Assembly (NCBI GenBank): GCA_902537945.1 | Contig: CACBDG010000004.1 | Span: forward strand, 1 to 64,000 | Reading direction: 5' to 3' | Length of the DNA: 64,000 nucleotides | Source: an uncultured SAR116 cluster alpha proteobacterium | GTDB lineage: Bacteria; Pseudomonadota; Alphaproteobacteria; Puniceispirillales; Marisalimonadaceae | Shown here: piece after piece, positions 1 through 7,319 of the stretch | Layout of the letters: each line of letters starts with the position of its first letter | Position numbering within the stretch: position 1 is the stretch's first letter | Position numbers and translations under genes: made by a program | Notes under the pieces: model-generated | The model's input: only the letters and a program-made list of their open reading frames with translations | Databases searched by the model: none | What the model was told of the DNA's origin: nothing

Positions 1-510
1 ATTGCTGCCATTCAAATTGGTAAAATAATGGGTGCAAAAGTAATTGCTGTCGCTTCAAATGCTGAAAAACAAAACATAGCAAAAGAGAATGGAGCAGATC
101 TTGCAATTGGATATGATAATTTAAAAGAAAATTTAAAAGAAATTTCAAATGGTAATGGAATTGATGTTATTTTTGATCCCGTTGGTGGAGATACTTTTGA
201 CACAATTGCAAGGACAATGGCCAGAAAAGGTAGATTATTAGTGATCGGATTTGCTTCCGGATCAATACCAAAATTAGCTGTAAACTTAGCCTTAGTAAAA
301 GAGTTCAGTGTAGTAGGTGTTTTTTGGGGTGCATTTACTAGAGCTGAACCAGACGAGTATAAGTTAAATATGATTGAATTATATGATTGGTATCAAAAAG
401 GACTTTTAAAACCTCTAATAGAAGAAAGTCATCCTCTATCTCAAGCAGCTTCAGTCCTAGAAAAAATTCTTGATAGAGGTTCAAAAGGAAAAATTACTTT
501 AAATCCATGA
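1..510 (+). CDS. NAD(P)H:quinone oxidoreductase, zinc-type MDR family (C-terminal part)
   Basis: The reading frame is open from base 1, so the gene begins upstream of the window and only about 169 residues are seen. These cover the Rossmann half and C-terminal lobe of a medium-chain dehydrogenase/reductase. The start 'AAIQIGKIMGAKVIAVAS' is the second half of the nucleotide-binding fold, and 'GIDVIFDPVGGD' plus 'GRLLVIGFASG' are typical of quinone oxidoreductase (QOR) proteins. The family reduces quinones or enoyl substrates with NADPH. The exact substrate cannot be read. It converges on znuB with a 3-base gap, so no terminator fits between them. The track ATG at 28 is internal to the family fold and is not the start. 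Confidence 0.9.
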   Translation: MAAIQIGKIMGAKVIAVASNAEKQNIAKENGADLAIGYDNLKENLKEISNGNGIDVIFDPVGGDTFDTIARTMARKGRLLVIGFASGSIPKLAVNLALVKEFSVVGVFWGAFTRAEPDEYKLNMIELYDWYQKGLLKPLIEESHPLSQAASVLEKILDRGSKGKITLNP

Positions 511-513
511 TTT

Positions 514-1359
514 TTACTCTTTTTTTAAAAATATACCAAACATATGTGAGAAGAAAAATAATATTGAACCAACTACTACAATGGATGGACCAGAGGGCAA
601 ATCCATTTCTACAGATAAATAAATCCCAAATATTACAGAAAAAATTCCAATTACAGTTGAAACAATAACCATCGCTTCAGGTGAGTTTACCAACCTTCTT
701 GCTGTTGCTGCAGGTATTATCAACATTGCTGTAATTAACAATAATCCTATAATTTGAAGAGATAAAGCAACAACAATAGTCATAATTGTTGTTAAAAGCA
801 CATTGACATATAATGGGTTTATTCCTTCAGATTTTGCTAAATCTTCATCAAGGGTAACTAAAACTAATGATGACCAATTGGATAAAATTAATATAATTGC
901 TATTACTACCCCAATATACATTCCCAATATATCTGCTGAACTGACCGTAAGTATATCACCAAATAAAAAAGCATGTAGGTCAATTTTAATTTTATTAAAA
1001 GAAATAACTATAATTCCAATTGCTAACGCAAAATGAGCTATCACACCTAGAAGAGTATCTGATGACAGAGATTTACTTTGTTGTAACCACAAAAATAAAA
1101 TGCCAAAAATTAAACAAACAAAAACAACACCAAAGTTAATGCCAATTCCTAACAAAATTCCAATGCCAGCACCTAGTAAGGAGCTATGAGCAATAGATTC
1201 ACCATAATATGACAATCTTCTCCAAACAACAAAACATCCAACAAGACCAGAGACTAATGCTACTGCAATACCAGCTATTATACCCCTAATTATAAACGGA
1301 TCAGTAATGATTTTCTCCAAGTGAATTGTTATTGTTTTTAGAATTTTCTTTGTTGGCAT
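514..1359 (-). CDS. znuB: Zinc ABC transporter permease ZnuB
   Basis: This 281-residue protein is an ABC-3 family integral membrane subunit. It forms the inner-membrane channel for zinc delivered by ZnuA and powered by ZnuC. After a short cytosolic lead, 'DPFIIRGIIAGIAVALVSGLVGCFVVWRR' and 'SYYGESIAHSSLLGAGIG' match the conserved ZnuB N-terminus, followed by about seven more hydrophobic segments. The ATG at 1359 lies 59 bases inside the znuC 3' end. A TTG about 13 codons later would still overlap, so the two genes are translationally linked. Family assignment is secure. The metal is inferred from the ZnuA His-rich loop and the Zur-like site, since Mn/Fe paralogues share the fold. Confidence 0.93.
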   Translation of the reverse strand: MPTKKILKTITIHLEKIITDPFIIRGIIAGIAVALVSGLVGCFVVWRRLSYYGESIAHSSLLGAGIGILLGIGINFGVVFVCLIFGILFLWLQQSKSLSSDTLLGVIAHFALAIGIIVISFNKIKIDLHAFLFGDILTVSSADILGMYIGVVIAIILILSNWSSLVLVTLDEDLAKSEGINPLYVNVLLTTIMTIVVALSLQIIGLLLITAMLIIPAATARRLVNSPEAMVIVSTVIGIFSVIFGIYLSVEMDLPSGPSIVVVGSILFFFSHMFGIFLKKE

Positions 1360-2047
1360 GTTGATATACTGCCATAACTTCGGCCATATCTTTTCCGAAC
1401 ATTGTTAAAAATTCAGGATCATTTGCTATTTGTTGTGGTTGACCACAACAGCATATATGATTTGAGAGACATATAACTTGTTTTGTTGACACCATTACTA
1501 AATGCAAATCATGAGATACCATTAATATGCTTAACTCTCTTTTTGAATAAATTTTTTGTAAAAGTTTATAAAAATGCATTTGACCAGAAATGTCTAAATT
1601 TTGAGCTGGCTCATCCAATATCAATACATCAGGGTTGTTTAATAAACTTCTTGCAAGAAGAACTCTTTGCATTTCACCACTAGATAAAATCGTTAATTGC
1701 TTATCTAAAATGTTTTCAATTTGAGTTTCTAAAATTACTTTTTGTAAAGAAATTTTATCAAATTTTTTCTTTAAGGTAATGAATTTCTGTACTTTTATTG
1801 GAATAGTTTTGATTATATCTAAGTTTTGAGGCATGTAACCTAACTTAAGATTAGGTTTTCTTTTTATAATTCCTGAATTTGGTTGATAGAATCCCATTAT
1901 ACATTTTAAAAGCATAGACTTTCCTGCACCATTAGGGCCTATTATGGTAATGAAATCATTTTTGTTAATTTGAATGCTAACGTCTTTCAAAATTGTTTTT
2001 CCAGATTTTGAAACGTTAACGTCAGTGGCTGAGATTAATGAATTCAT
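1301..2047 (-). CDS. znuC: Zinc ABC transporter ATP-binding protein ZnuC
   Basis: This is a cytoplasmic ATPase of 248 residues that energises zinc uptake with ZnuB. Walker A 'GPNGAGKS' is near residues 37-44, the ABC signature 'LSSGEMQR' is in the middle, and Walker B 'VLILDEP' is followed by the D-loop 'NLD'. The H-loop His is in 'MVSHDLH'. The C-terminal 'CCCGQPQQI' stretch is typical of ZnuC. It is the first gene of a leftward znuCB operon that diverges from znuA across about 160 bases, the usual znu arrangement in proteobacteria. The Zur-like palindrome in that gap could control both directions. Confidence 0.94.
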   Translation of the reverse strand: MNSLISATDVNVSKSGKTILKDVSIQINKNDFITIIGPNGAGKSMLLKCIMGFYQPNSGIIKRKPNLKLGYMPQNLDIIKTIPIKVQKFITLKKKFDKISLQKVILETQIENILDKQLTILSSGEMQRVLLARSLLNNPDVLILDEPAQNLDISGQMHFYKLLQKIYSKRELSILMVSHDLHLVMVSTKQVICLSNHICCCGQPQQIANDPEFLTMFGKDMAEVMAVYQHANKENSKNNNNSLGENHY

Positions 2048-2155
2048 TCACAACTTTCAAAAATTAAAATAGTTAATTGAATATGCATTTTAATAAATTA
2101 AACAATCTATACAATATTATTCTTGACACTAATAGTTTAGATTAATAAAAAGTAG

Positions 2156-2177
2156 ATGTTATGTTATATCATTACAT
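2156..2177. promoter_or_regulatory. Candidate Zur (zinc uptake regulator) operator
   Basis: The 22 bases ATGTTATGTTATATCATTACAT form an imperfect palindrome in which 18 of 22 positions are self-complementary. It resembles the proteobacterial Zur consensus built on ATGTTATA-TATAACAT. It sits 29 bases before the znuA ATG, downstream of a TTGACA -35-like hexamer at 2123-2128 and a weak AT-rich -10 about 17 bases later. Binding there would block transcription of znuA and perhaps the divergent znuCB. Regulator identity is inferred from similarity and gene context; no zur gene is in the window. Confidence 0.6.
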
Positions 2178-2206
2178 TAATGCAACATTTTTTTTAGAGG
2201 TTCAGT

Positions 2207-3337
2207 ATGGCTAAACTATTAATAATATTAACAACAATTTTATTTGTACAATTCAAGGCCATTGCCTCTGAAACCAAAGGAGTAATAACAACCATACAAC
2301 CTATAAACTCTCTTGTAAGTGCAGTCATTGGAAATACTGGAAAAACTATTTCATTAATACCTGCTGAAATATCACCTCATGAATTTAAGCTTAAGCCATC
2401 AGACATTAAAAAAATGCAAGATGGCAATATCATATTTTACATATCAAGCCATCTTGAGAGTAATGTTGTAAAAGTTTTCGACAATCTTCCCAAAAATATA
2501 AAAATCATTAACCTTATGGAAGAAACTGGAATCAAACATCTTACTATAAGAGATAATGAAGCATGGGAAAGACATGATCACCACCATGGTCATGGTGAAC
2601 ATGATGATCATGATAAACACGACAAAAAGCATGACGACCATGATAAGCATGGTAAAAAACATGATGATCACGGTCATGATAAACACGACAAAAAGCATGA
2701 CGACCATGACAAGCATAGTAAAAAACATGATGATCACGATCATGATAAACACGACAAAAAACATGACGACCATGACCATGATAAACATGCAAAAAAACAC
2801 GATGATCATGATGACCACGAAATGAAGGATGATGTTCACATTTGGTTAAGTCCTGAAAATGCCGTCAAAATTATAAATAAAGTTAATAAAGAGTTGAGTT
2901 TGTATTATCCCCAAAATGCAAAAATCTATGATGAAAACTCAAAGATAATGATCGACAAGATTAAAAAGTTAAAGATGGAACTTGATAAGGAATTAGCTCC
3001 TATAAAAGACAAACCGTATGTTGTATTTCATGATGCATATCAGTATTTTGAGAAGGCATTTGGACTTAACGCGGTTGGATCTGTAGCATTAGAAGGTGAT
3101 ATTGCTTCATCACCAAAACAAGTTTCATACATCAAAGAAAAAATTGTTAAACTAAAAGCTTCATGTGTCTTTCAGGAACCTCAATTTGATAGTAAATTAG
3201 TTAAAATTGTAGTTGAAGGTACAAATGCACAAATAGGAACCCTTGATCCTCTGGGTGTTGGCATCAAAGATGAAAAAGATTTTTATTTACAATTATTAAG
3301 AAACATGGCTAAAAGTCTTAAGGATTGCTTAGGATAA
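2207..3337 (+). CDS. znuA: Zinc-binding periplasmic protein ZnuA with very long His/Asp loop
   Basis: This 376-residue cluster A-I (formerly A-9) solute-binding protein captures zinc for ZnuBC. An N-terminal signal peptide (about residues 1-21, ending 'KAIASE') exports it. Metal ligands are expected at the His of 'ISPHEFKLKPSD', the His of 'DVHIWLSPENA' and the His of 'VVFHDAYQYFEKAFGL'. Between the first two lies a charged loop of about 85 residues made of HDKHDKKHDDHD-like repeats, much longer than in E. coli ZnuA; such loops are thought to act as zinc traps or sensors. It is first in a rightward operon with an ABC ATPase (9-base gap), a permease and a DUF3299 protein. An AGAGG ribosome site precedes the ATG. 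Confidence 0.95.
   Translation: MAKLLIILTTILFVQFKAIASETKGVITTIQPINSLVSAVIGNTGKTISLIPAEISPHEFKLKPSDIKKMQDGNIIFYISSHLESNVVKVFDNLPKNIKIINLMEETGIKHLTIRDNEAWERHDHHHGHGEHDDHDKHDKKHDDHDKHGKKHDDHGHDKHDKKHDDHDKHSKKHDDHDHDKHDKKHDDHDHDKHAKKHDDHDDHEMKDDVHIWLSPENAVKIINKVNKELSLYYPQNAKIYDENSKIMIDKIKKLKMELDKELAPIKDKPYVVFHDAYQYFEKAFGLNAVGSVALEGDIASSPKQVSYIKEKIVKLKASCVFQEPQFDSKLVKIVVEGTNAQIGTLDPLGVGIKDEKDFYLQLLRNMAKSLKDCLG
2571..2821 (+). repeat. In-frame tandem repeat encoding His/Asp/Lys-rich metal-binding loop of ZnuA
   Basis: About 250 bases consist of degenerate repeats of CATGATGATCAC and CATGATAAACACGAC-type units, giving HDHHHGHGEHDDHDKHDKKH and similar peptides. Larger units of roughly 60 bases recur several times with small differences. 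They keep the ZnuA frame open. Because the repeat has so few stop codons, three spurious ORFs also appear across it in other frames. Copy number could change by slippage. Confidence 0.9.
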
Positions 3338-3346
3338 TAGTTATTA

Positions 3347-3988
3347 ATGCTAACATGTGAAAATATTTCGTTTGATATTGACGGACAAAAATTATTTTCA
3401 AACATAAATTTAAATCTAAAATCTCAGAAGGACCTTTTGATAACTGGTCCTTCTGGAGTTGGTAAGACAACCTTACTTAGCATTTTATGTGGAATACAAA
3501 AACCAATAACTGGGAAAGTAATCTATAACAAAATTGACCTTTATAGTTTGACTGAAAGTAATGTAGATGAATTTAGAGGTAAAAATCTTGGTGTTGTTTT
3601 TCAAAATTTTAACTTAATAAATGCTTTCACTGTTAAACAAAATCTAGAAATAGCTGCAAACGCTATTGGAAAGAGTAGTTCAAATCTATATTTCGAACTT
3701 CTTGATAGAGTTGGATTAGCAGACAAGTCACATATTAAAGTTACAAATTTAAGCATTGGTGAAAAACAAAGACTTGCGGTGGCGCGTGCATTTGTCGGAG
3801 ATCCAAAATGGGTTTTTTGTGATGAACCAACTTCATCATTAGACGATAAAAATGCTGATATTATTGCTAATTTGATAAAAGATGAAAGCTTGCGTTGTAA
3901 AGCTTCACTGGTGCTTATAACACATGATAGTCGTATACAATCCTTAATAAAATTCTCTAAAATTTTAAAATTAGGAGATGAGTTATAA
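3347..3988 (+). CDS. ABC transporter ATP-binding protein, LolD/MacB type, in zinc operon
   Basis: This 213-residue ATPase has Walker A 'GPSGVGKTT' near residue 34, signature 'LSIGEKQRLAVARA', Walker B 'WVFCDEPTSSLD' and H-loop 'LITHD'. It belongs to the LolD/MacB/FtsE branch, which pairs with FtsX-like permeases and usually drives mechanical work in the envelope, not channel-type transport. It starts 9 bases after znuA and precedes a matching permease and a DUF3299 protein. An equivalent set (PA4064-PA4066) was reported, as I recall, as zinc-responsive in Pseudomonas aeruginosa. A role in periplasmic zinc handling is inferred from that and from sharing the znuA promoter. Confidence 0.9.
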   Translation: MLTCENISFDIDGQKLFSNINLNLKSQKDLLITGPSGVGKTTLLSILCGIQKPITGKVIYNKIDLYSLTESNVDEFRGKNLGVVFQNFNLINAFTVKQNLEIAANAIGKSSSNLYFELLDRVGLADKSHIKVTNLSIGEKQRLAVARAFVGDPKWVFCDEPTSSLDDKNADIIANLIKDESLRCKASLVLITHDSRIQSLIKFSKILKLGDEL

Positions 3989-4008
3989 ATATTTTTTATA
4001 TATCTATT

Positions 4009-5157
4009 TTGTATCTAAAATCTAAACCTTTAAACTTTTTGCTAAGTGTGTTTCTAATGATTGTAGGAATTACAATCATAACTGTATCTATACTGGTAAA
4101 TCAAGTTACCAAAGAAACTTTCAGTAAAAATAATCCAGGTTTTGATGCTGTAGTTGGTGCAAAAGGAAGCCCCCTTCAATTGATATTATCTTCTATTCAT
4201 CATATTGATATTCCTACTGGAAATATAAGCTATCAAAACGCTAGAAAAATTATTAAACACCCAGCCATTAAAAGTGCAACACCAATTTCATTGGGCGATA
4301 ATTTCCAAAATTTTAGAATAGTTGGAACTAACAAAAGTTTTTTAAAGTTATATAAAGCAAATCTAATCTCAGGTACCACCTGGTCACAACCAATGCAAGC
4401 TGTAATTGGTTATAATGTATCTAAAATCACAAAATTAAAAATTAACAAGTTTTTTGTTGGTTCACACGGCTTAATTGACACAGGGGATGTTCATGCAGAA
4501 CAACCTTATAAAGTTGTCGGTGTTTTAAAAAAAACCGGAACTATATTAGACAATTTAATTTTAACAAGTTTAGATAGTGTCTGGAACTTACATTCTGTTA
4601 CAAATAAAGATAAATTAGAGATTACTTCATTGTTATTAAAATACAAAAATAAGACTTCATCTTTCTCTTTTCCACGTTTAATTAACAAAGGTACAAACAT
4701 GCAAGCTGCGAGTCCTAGTTTTGAAATTTCAAAACTACTTAAGCTTACTGGTAATGCTCATAGAATTGTTGATTACTTGAGTATACTAATAATAATATTA
4801 TCTTTCTTGGGAATCTTGTTCACTTTATTAAATAACATAAATGAACGGAAATATGACTTAGCAGTTTTAAGAACACTTGGATTTTCAAGATGGAAATTAT
4901 TTTCCATTATTTTATCAGAAGGAATGATTATTTCTATTTTAGGTAGCACTATTGGTCTAATATTTGGATATATAGTATATGAAAGCATGTACTATTTTTC
5001 TATTGTAGCTAGAAGCTTAGAACTGGGGCAGCTAAATTTTTTAAATGACTTATTTTTAATTTGGATAATCGTAAACATAATTGCCTTTATAACTTGCCTA
5101 GTTCCATGTATAAAAGTTTATAAGCAGAATATAAGATCTACTTTATTAAATAGTTAA
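4009..5157 (+). CDS. FtsX-like ABC transporter permease (MacB/LolC type) in zinc operon
   Basis: This inner-membrane protein has one N-terminal transmembrane helix ('FLLSVFLMIVGITIITVSILV'), a periplasmic domain of about 220 residues and three C-terminal helices. That is the FtsX/MacB topology, with the conserved cytosolic 'ERKYDLAVLRTLGFSRWKLF' coupling segment. It partners the ATPase just upstream. The only standard start, TTG at 4009, has no ribosome site. AGGAG at 3973-3977 lies 7 bases before an in-frame ATA at 3985, which would give 'MNIFYISILYLKSKPLNFLLS', a more natural N-terminus for the family. Function in zinc acquisition is inferred from the operon. Confidence 0.88.
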   Translation: MYLKSKPLNFLLSVFLMIVGITIITVSILVNQVTKETFSKNNPGFDAVVGAKGSPLQLILSSIHHIDIPTGNISYQNARKIIKHPAIKSATPISLGDNFQNFRIVGTNKSFLKLYKANLISGTTWSQPMQAVIGYNVSKITKLKINKFFVGSHGLIDTGDVHAEQPYKVVGVLKKTGTILDNLILTSLDSVWNLHSVTNKDKLEITSLLLKYKNKTSSFSFPRLINKGTNMQAASPSFEISKLLKLTGNAHRIVDYLSILIIILSFLGILFTLLNNINERKYDLAVLRTLGFSRWKLFSIILSEGMIISILGSTIGLIFGYIVYESMYYFSIVARSLELGQLNFLNDLFLIWIIVNIIAFITCLVPCIKVYKQNIRSTLLNS

Positions 5158-5200
5158 TATTTATATATTTATGACGTAGATTTTATTGAAGGAGAAATTT

Positions 5201-5719
5201 TTGAATTTGAGATTTCTATTTATAATTGTTTTTACTTTTTTTTATAATAAAGCATTTGGGTTTGAAAAATTTAACCTTAATGATATTGACCCTTATGAAA
5301 ATATTATTGTAGAGGATATGTTTGAACCATTAAAAGTCACTGGAGATGCTTTGCCATGGCAATTATTTGGTAAGACTAAGGAAGTAGAAGATTGTACCAT
5401 TGATAAAGATGGTTTTGATTACTGTCTTATCAAGCCAATTTATGACGATAAAATTAAAAAGTATAATGGGGAAACTGTAACTATAATGGGATATATGTTT
5501 CCTTTAGAAGAATCTGAAAAACAAAGAAAGTTTTTAATAGGGCCGTACCCTTTAAGTTGTCCTTTTCACTACCACGTTGGGCCTTCTCAAGTGATTGAGA
5601 TAAAATCAGATAATCCAGTTGATTTTTCATTTGATCCAATAACTATTAAGGGCAAACTCAAGATAAAATTCAACGAGGAGACTGGTTCATTCTTTTACCT
5701 AGAAACTATTAAGTCTTGA
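5201..5719 (+). CDS. DUF3299 periplasmic protein, last gene of zinc operon
   Basis: The protein has a signal peptide ('MNLRFLFIIVFTFFYNKAFG') and a compact DUF3299 domain ending in 'GYMFPLEE', 'KFLIGPYPLSCPFHYHVGPSQVIEI', with a Cys and two His that could hold a metal. I moved the start from the track TTG at 5186 to TTG at 5201, because the ribosome site AAGGAG at 5189-5194 lies inside the longer version and 6 bases before 5201. The resulting 172-residue protein begins directly with its signal sequence. DUF3299 proteins often accompany MacB-like ABC pairs in zinc-regulated loci. Molecular function is unknown; periplasmic metal handling is likely. Confidence 0.85.
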   Translation: MNLRFLFIIVFTFFYNKAFGFEKFNLNDIDPYENIIVEDMFEPLKVTGDALPWQLFGKTKEVEDCTIDKDGFDYCLIKPIYDDKIKKYNGETVTIMGYMFPLEESEKQRKFLIGPYPLSCPFHYHVGPSQVIEIKSDNPVDFSFDPITIKGKLKIKFNEETGSFFYLETIKS

Positions 5720-5720
5720 T

Positions 5721-6911
5721 TTATAAAGTATCAGAAACGCCCCATATATTCGTTACCTGACTTGATAAAACTCCACCATTGCCATGAGCAACAGATAATT
5801 TAGCATTATCAATCCAACCACCATTTAGTCGTTGACCAACATCATCTCCTGAAGCATTTCTTAACTGCCTTAAAGCTTCTAAAGTTACAAAAAGACCGTA
5901 CATTCCAGGATGGACACAGGATAATCCACCACCATTAGTGTTTACCTTTAAGTTTCCAGCAGGTCCTATATTATTATTTTTTACAAGTTCTTTAGCTTCT
6001 CCTTTTTTACAAAAGCCTAGGTCCTCTAGGAACAAAAGAGTATTTATTGTAAATGCATCATATAATTGAATAGTACTCATATCATTCGGTTTATAACCAG
6101 ACATGCTAAATGCTCTTTTTCCACTTTCAATAGCTGATGTTTTTACCAAATCAGGCATTTCAGAAATCATACGATGGTGATGTTCCATTGCTGCACCAAG
6201 AAGATAAATAGGAGTGTTTTTGGTATCTTTGGCCCTATCTGATCTAGTCATTACAACAGCTGCACCTCCGTCTGTTACAAGACAACAATCTAATTTTCCG
6301 AGAGGATCAACAATAGGCCTTGCAGACAAAACATCATTTACCGTTAATGGACCATCTTGATGAGTATAAGCCCTAGGATTTAATAAAGCCCAATCTCTTG
6401 CTGAAACTGCCACATTAGCAAGATCTTCTCGAGTTGCACCAAACTCATTCATGTAACGTTTAGCTGATAAGGCATACGCAGTTACAGGCATTCTTGGCTG
6501 ATATTGAGCCTCATACGGCATAGCCTCGGAGATTGTTTTAAACCCACCTGCACTTTTTTGATTAGAACCGTACGCAACAACAGCTACATTGATCAAACCT
6601 GCATCAAGAGCCATTGCAGCGGTTAGAATGTGAGATAAAAAACTTGACCCACCTATTTGCGACCCATCTGCAAATTTTGGTTTTACACCCAAATACTCAG
6701 ATAATGACATTGCAGCCATAGAATGAAAAGCAGTTGCAGCAAAAACTCCATCAACTTCTTTTAATTTTATTCCTGCATCGTCTAAAGCATCATGAACAGC
6801 GCTTGCCATTATTTCCATAGCACTCCAACCAGATGCTAAACCACATCCACTCTCTGCTAAACCTACAACAGCAGTTTTACCTCTTAATCTATTTATGTCA
6901 TTTTGATCCAT
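5721..6911 (-). CDS. SCP-x/Ltp2-type thiolase-like protein, apparently without nucleophilic Cys
   Basis: This 396-residue protein has the thiolase fold: 'KTAVVGLAESG' at the N-terminus, 'DDAGIKLKEVDGVFAA', and C-terminal 'NTNGGGLSCVHPGMYGLFVTLEALRQLRN'. True thiolases carry an acyl-accepting Cys about 90 residues in; here that stretch reads 'DGSQIGGSSFLSHI', with no Cys. Thiolase homologues of the Ltp2 type that lack this Cys act as retro-aldolases on CoA thioesters and need a DUF35 partner. The next gene upstream is a DUF35 protein, so an aldolase or lyase role is plausible, but substrate is unknown. It ends one base from the DUF3299 stop and is third in a leftward operon with the acyl-CoA synthetase. 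Confidence 0.85.
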   Translation of the reverse strand: MDQNDINRLRGKTAVVGLAESGCGLASGWSAMEIMASAVHDALDDAGIKLKEVDGVFAATAFHSMAAMSLSEYLGVKPKFADGSQIGGSSFLSHILTAAMALDAGLINVAVVAYGSNQKSAGGFKTISEAMPYEAQYQPRMPVTAYALSAKRYMNEFGATREDLANVAVSARDWALLNPRAYTHQDGPLTVNDVLSARPIVDPLGKLDCCLVTDGGAAVVMTRSDRAKDTKNTPIYLLGAAMEHHHRMISEMPDLVKTSAIESGKRAFSMSGYKPNDMSTIQLYDAFTINTLLFLEDLGFCKKGEAKELVKNNNIGPAGNLKVNTNGGGLSCVHPGMYGLFVTLEALRQLRNASGDDVGQRLNGGWIDNAKLSVAHGNGGVLSSQVTNIWGVSDTL

Positions 6912-6922
6912 TAATTTTATCC

Positions 6923-7306
6923 TTATACAATATCAAAAATTACTGCTGGTTCTCCATTTAACGAAGAAATTCTAGCTTTAACCTTTTGACCAATTTCAAC
7001 TTTATCTGGATCTATACCCTCAACTCTTGCCATCATCCTTGGACCTTCTTCTAGTGTAATCAAGGATAAGTTAAAGTCTCCACCCTTTTCAGGTAATCTT
7101 CTATTACAAGAAGAACTATACACTTCTCCATTTCCAGAGGCTTCAACCCACTCAAGATCACGCTCACCACTTCCAGGAAATGCTACACGAGGATGAAAGA
7201 AAAATTTATTAAGACTTTTACATCTTTGAATCATAAATTTACCTTCTGATAAAAAATTCTTAAATTGCTGTTCTGGTCCTACTGTACCTGATAAGTTTTC
7301 TGCCAT
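6923..7306 (-). CDS. DUF35 OB-fold protein, partner of thiolase-like enzyme
   Basis: This 127-residue protein has the DUF35 layout: an N-terminal helix and rubredoxin-like zinc-ribbon region followed by an OB fold ('MMARVEGIDPDKVEIGQKVKARISSLNGEPAVIFDIV'). The zinc ribbon normally has four Cys. Here only Cys in 'QRCKSLNKFFFHPRVAFP' and 'SSSCNRRLPE' are obvious, so the metal site looks degenerate. DUF35 subunits bind SCP-x or Ltp2-like thiolases and help hold the CoA substrate. A strong GGAGG site precedes the ATG, and the gene lies 11 bases before the thiolase-like gene. The pairing is the best clue to function. Confidence 0.88.
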   Translation of the reverse strand: MAENLSGTVGPEQQFKNFLSEGKFMIQRCKSLNKFFFHPRVAFPGSGERDLEWVEASGNGEVYSSSCNRRLPEKGGDFNLSLITLEEGPRMMARVEGIDPDKVEIGQKVKARISSLNGEPAVIFDIV

Positions 7307-7319
7307 TTTATCCTCCGTT

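Noticed and set aside
12-203. Leftward ORF at the window start
   Set aside because: It is antisense to the quinone oxidoreductase frame, which is clearly coding from base 1.
2444-2839. Two leftward ORFs (131 and 82 residues) and one rightward ORF (2556-2825) over the znuA repeat
   Set aside because: They are shadows of the low-complexity His-rich repeat; their peptides are monotonous Met/Val/Ile or Met/Thr strings and znuA explains the region fully.
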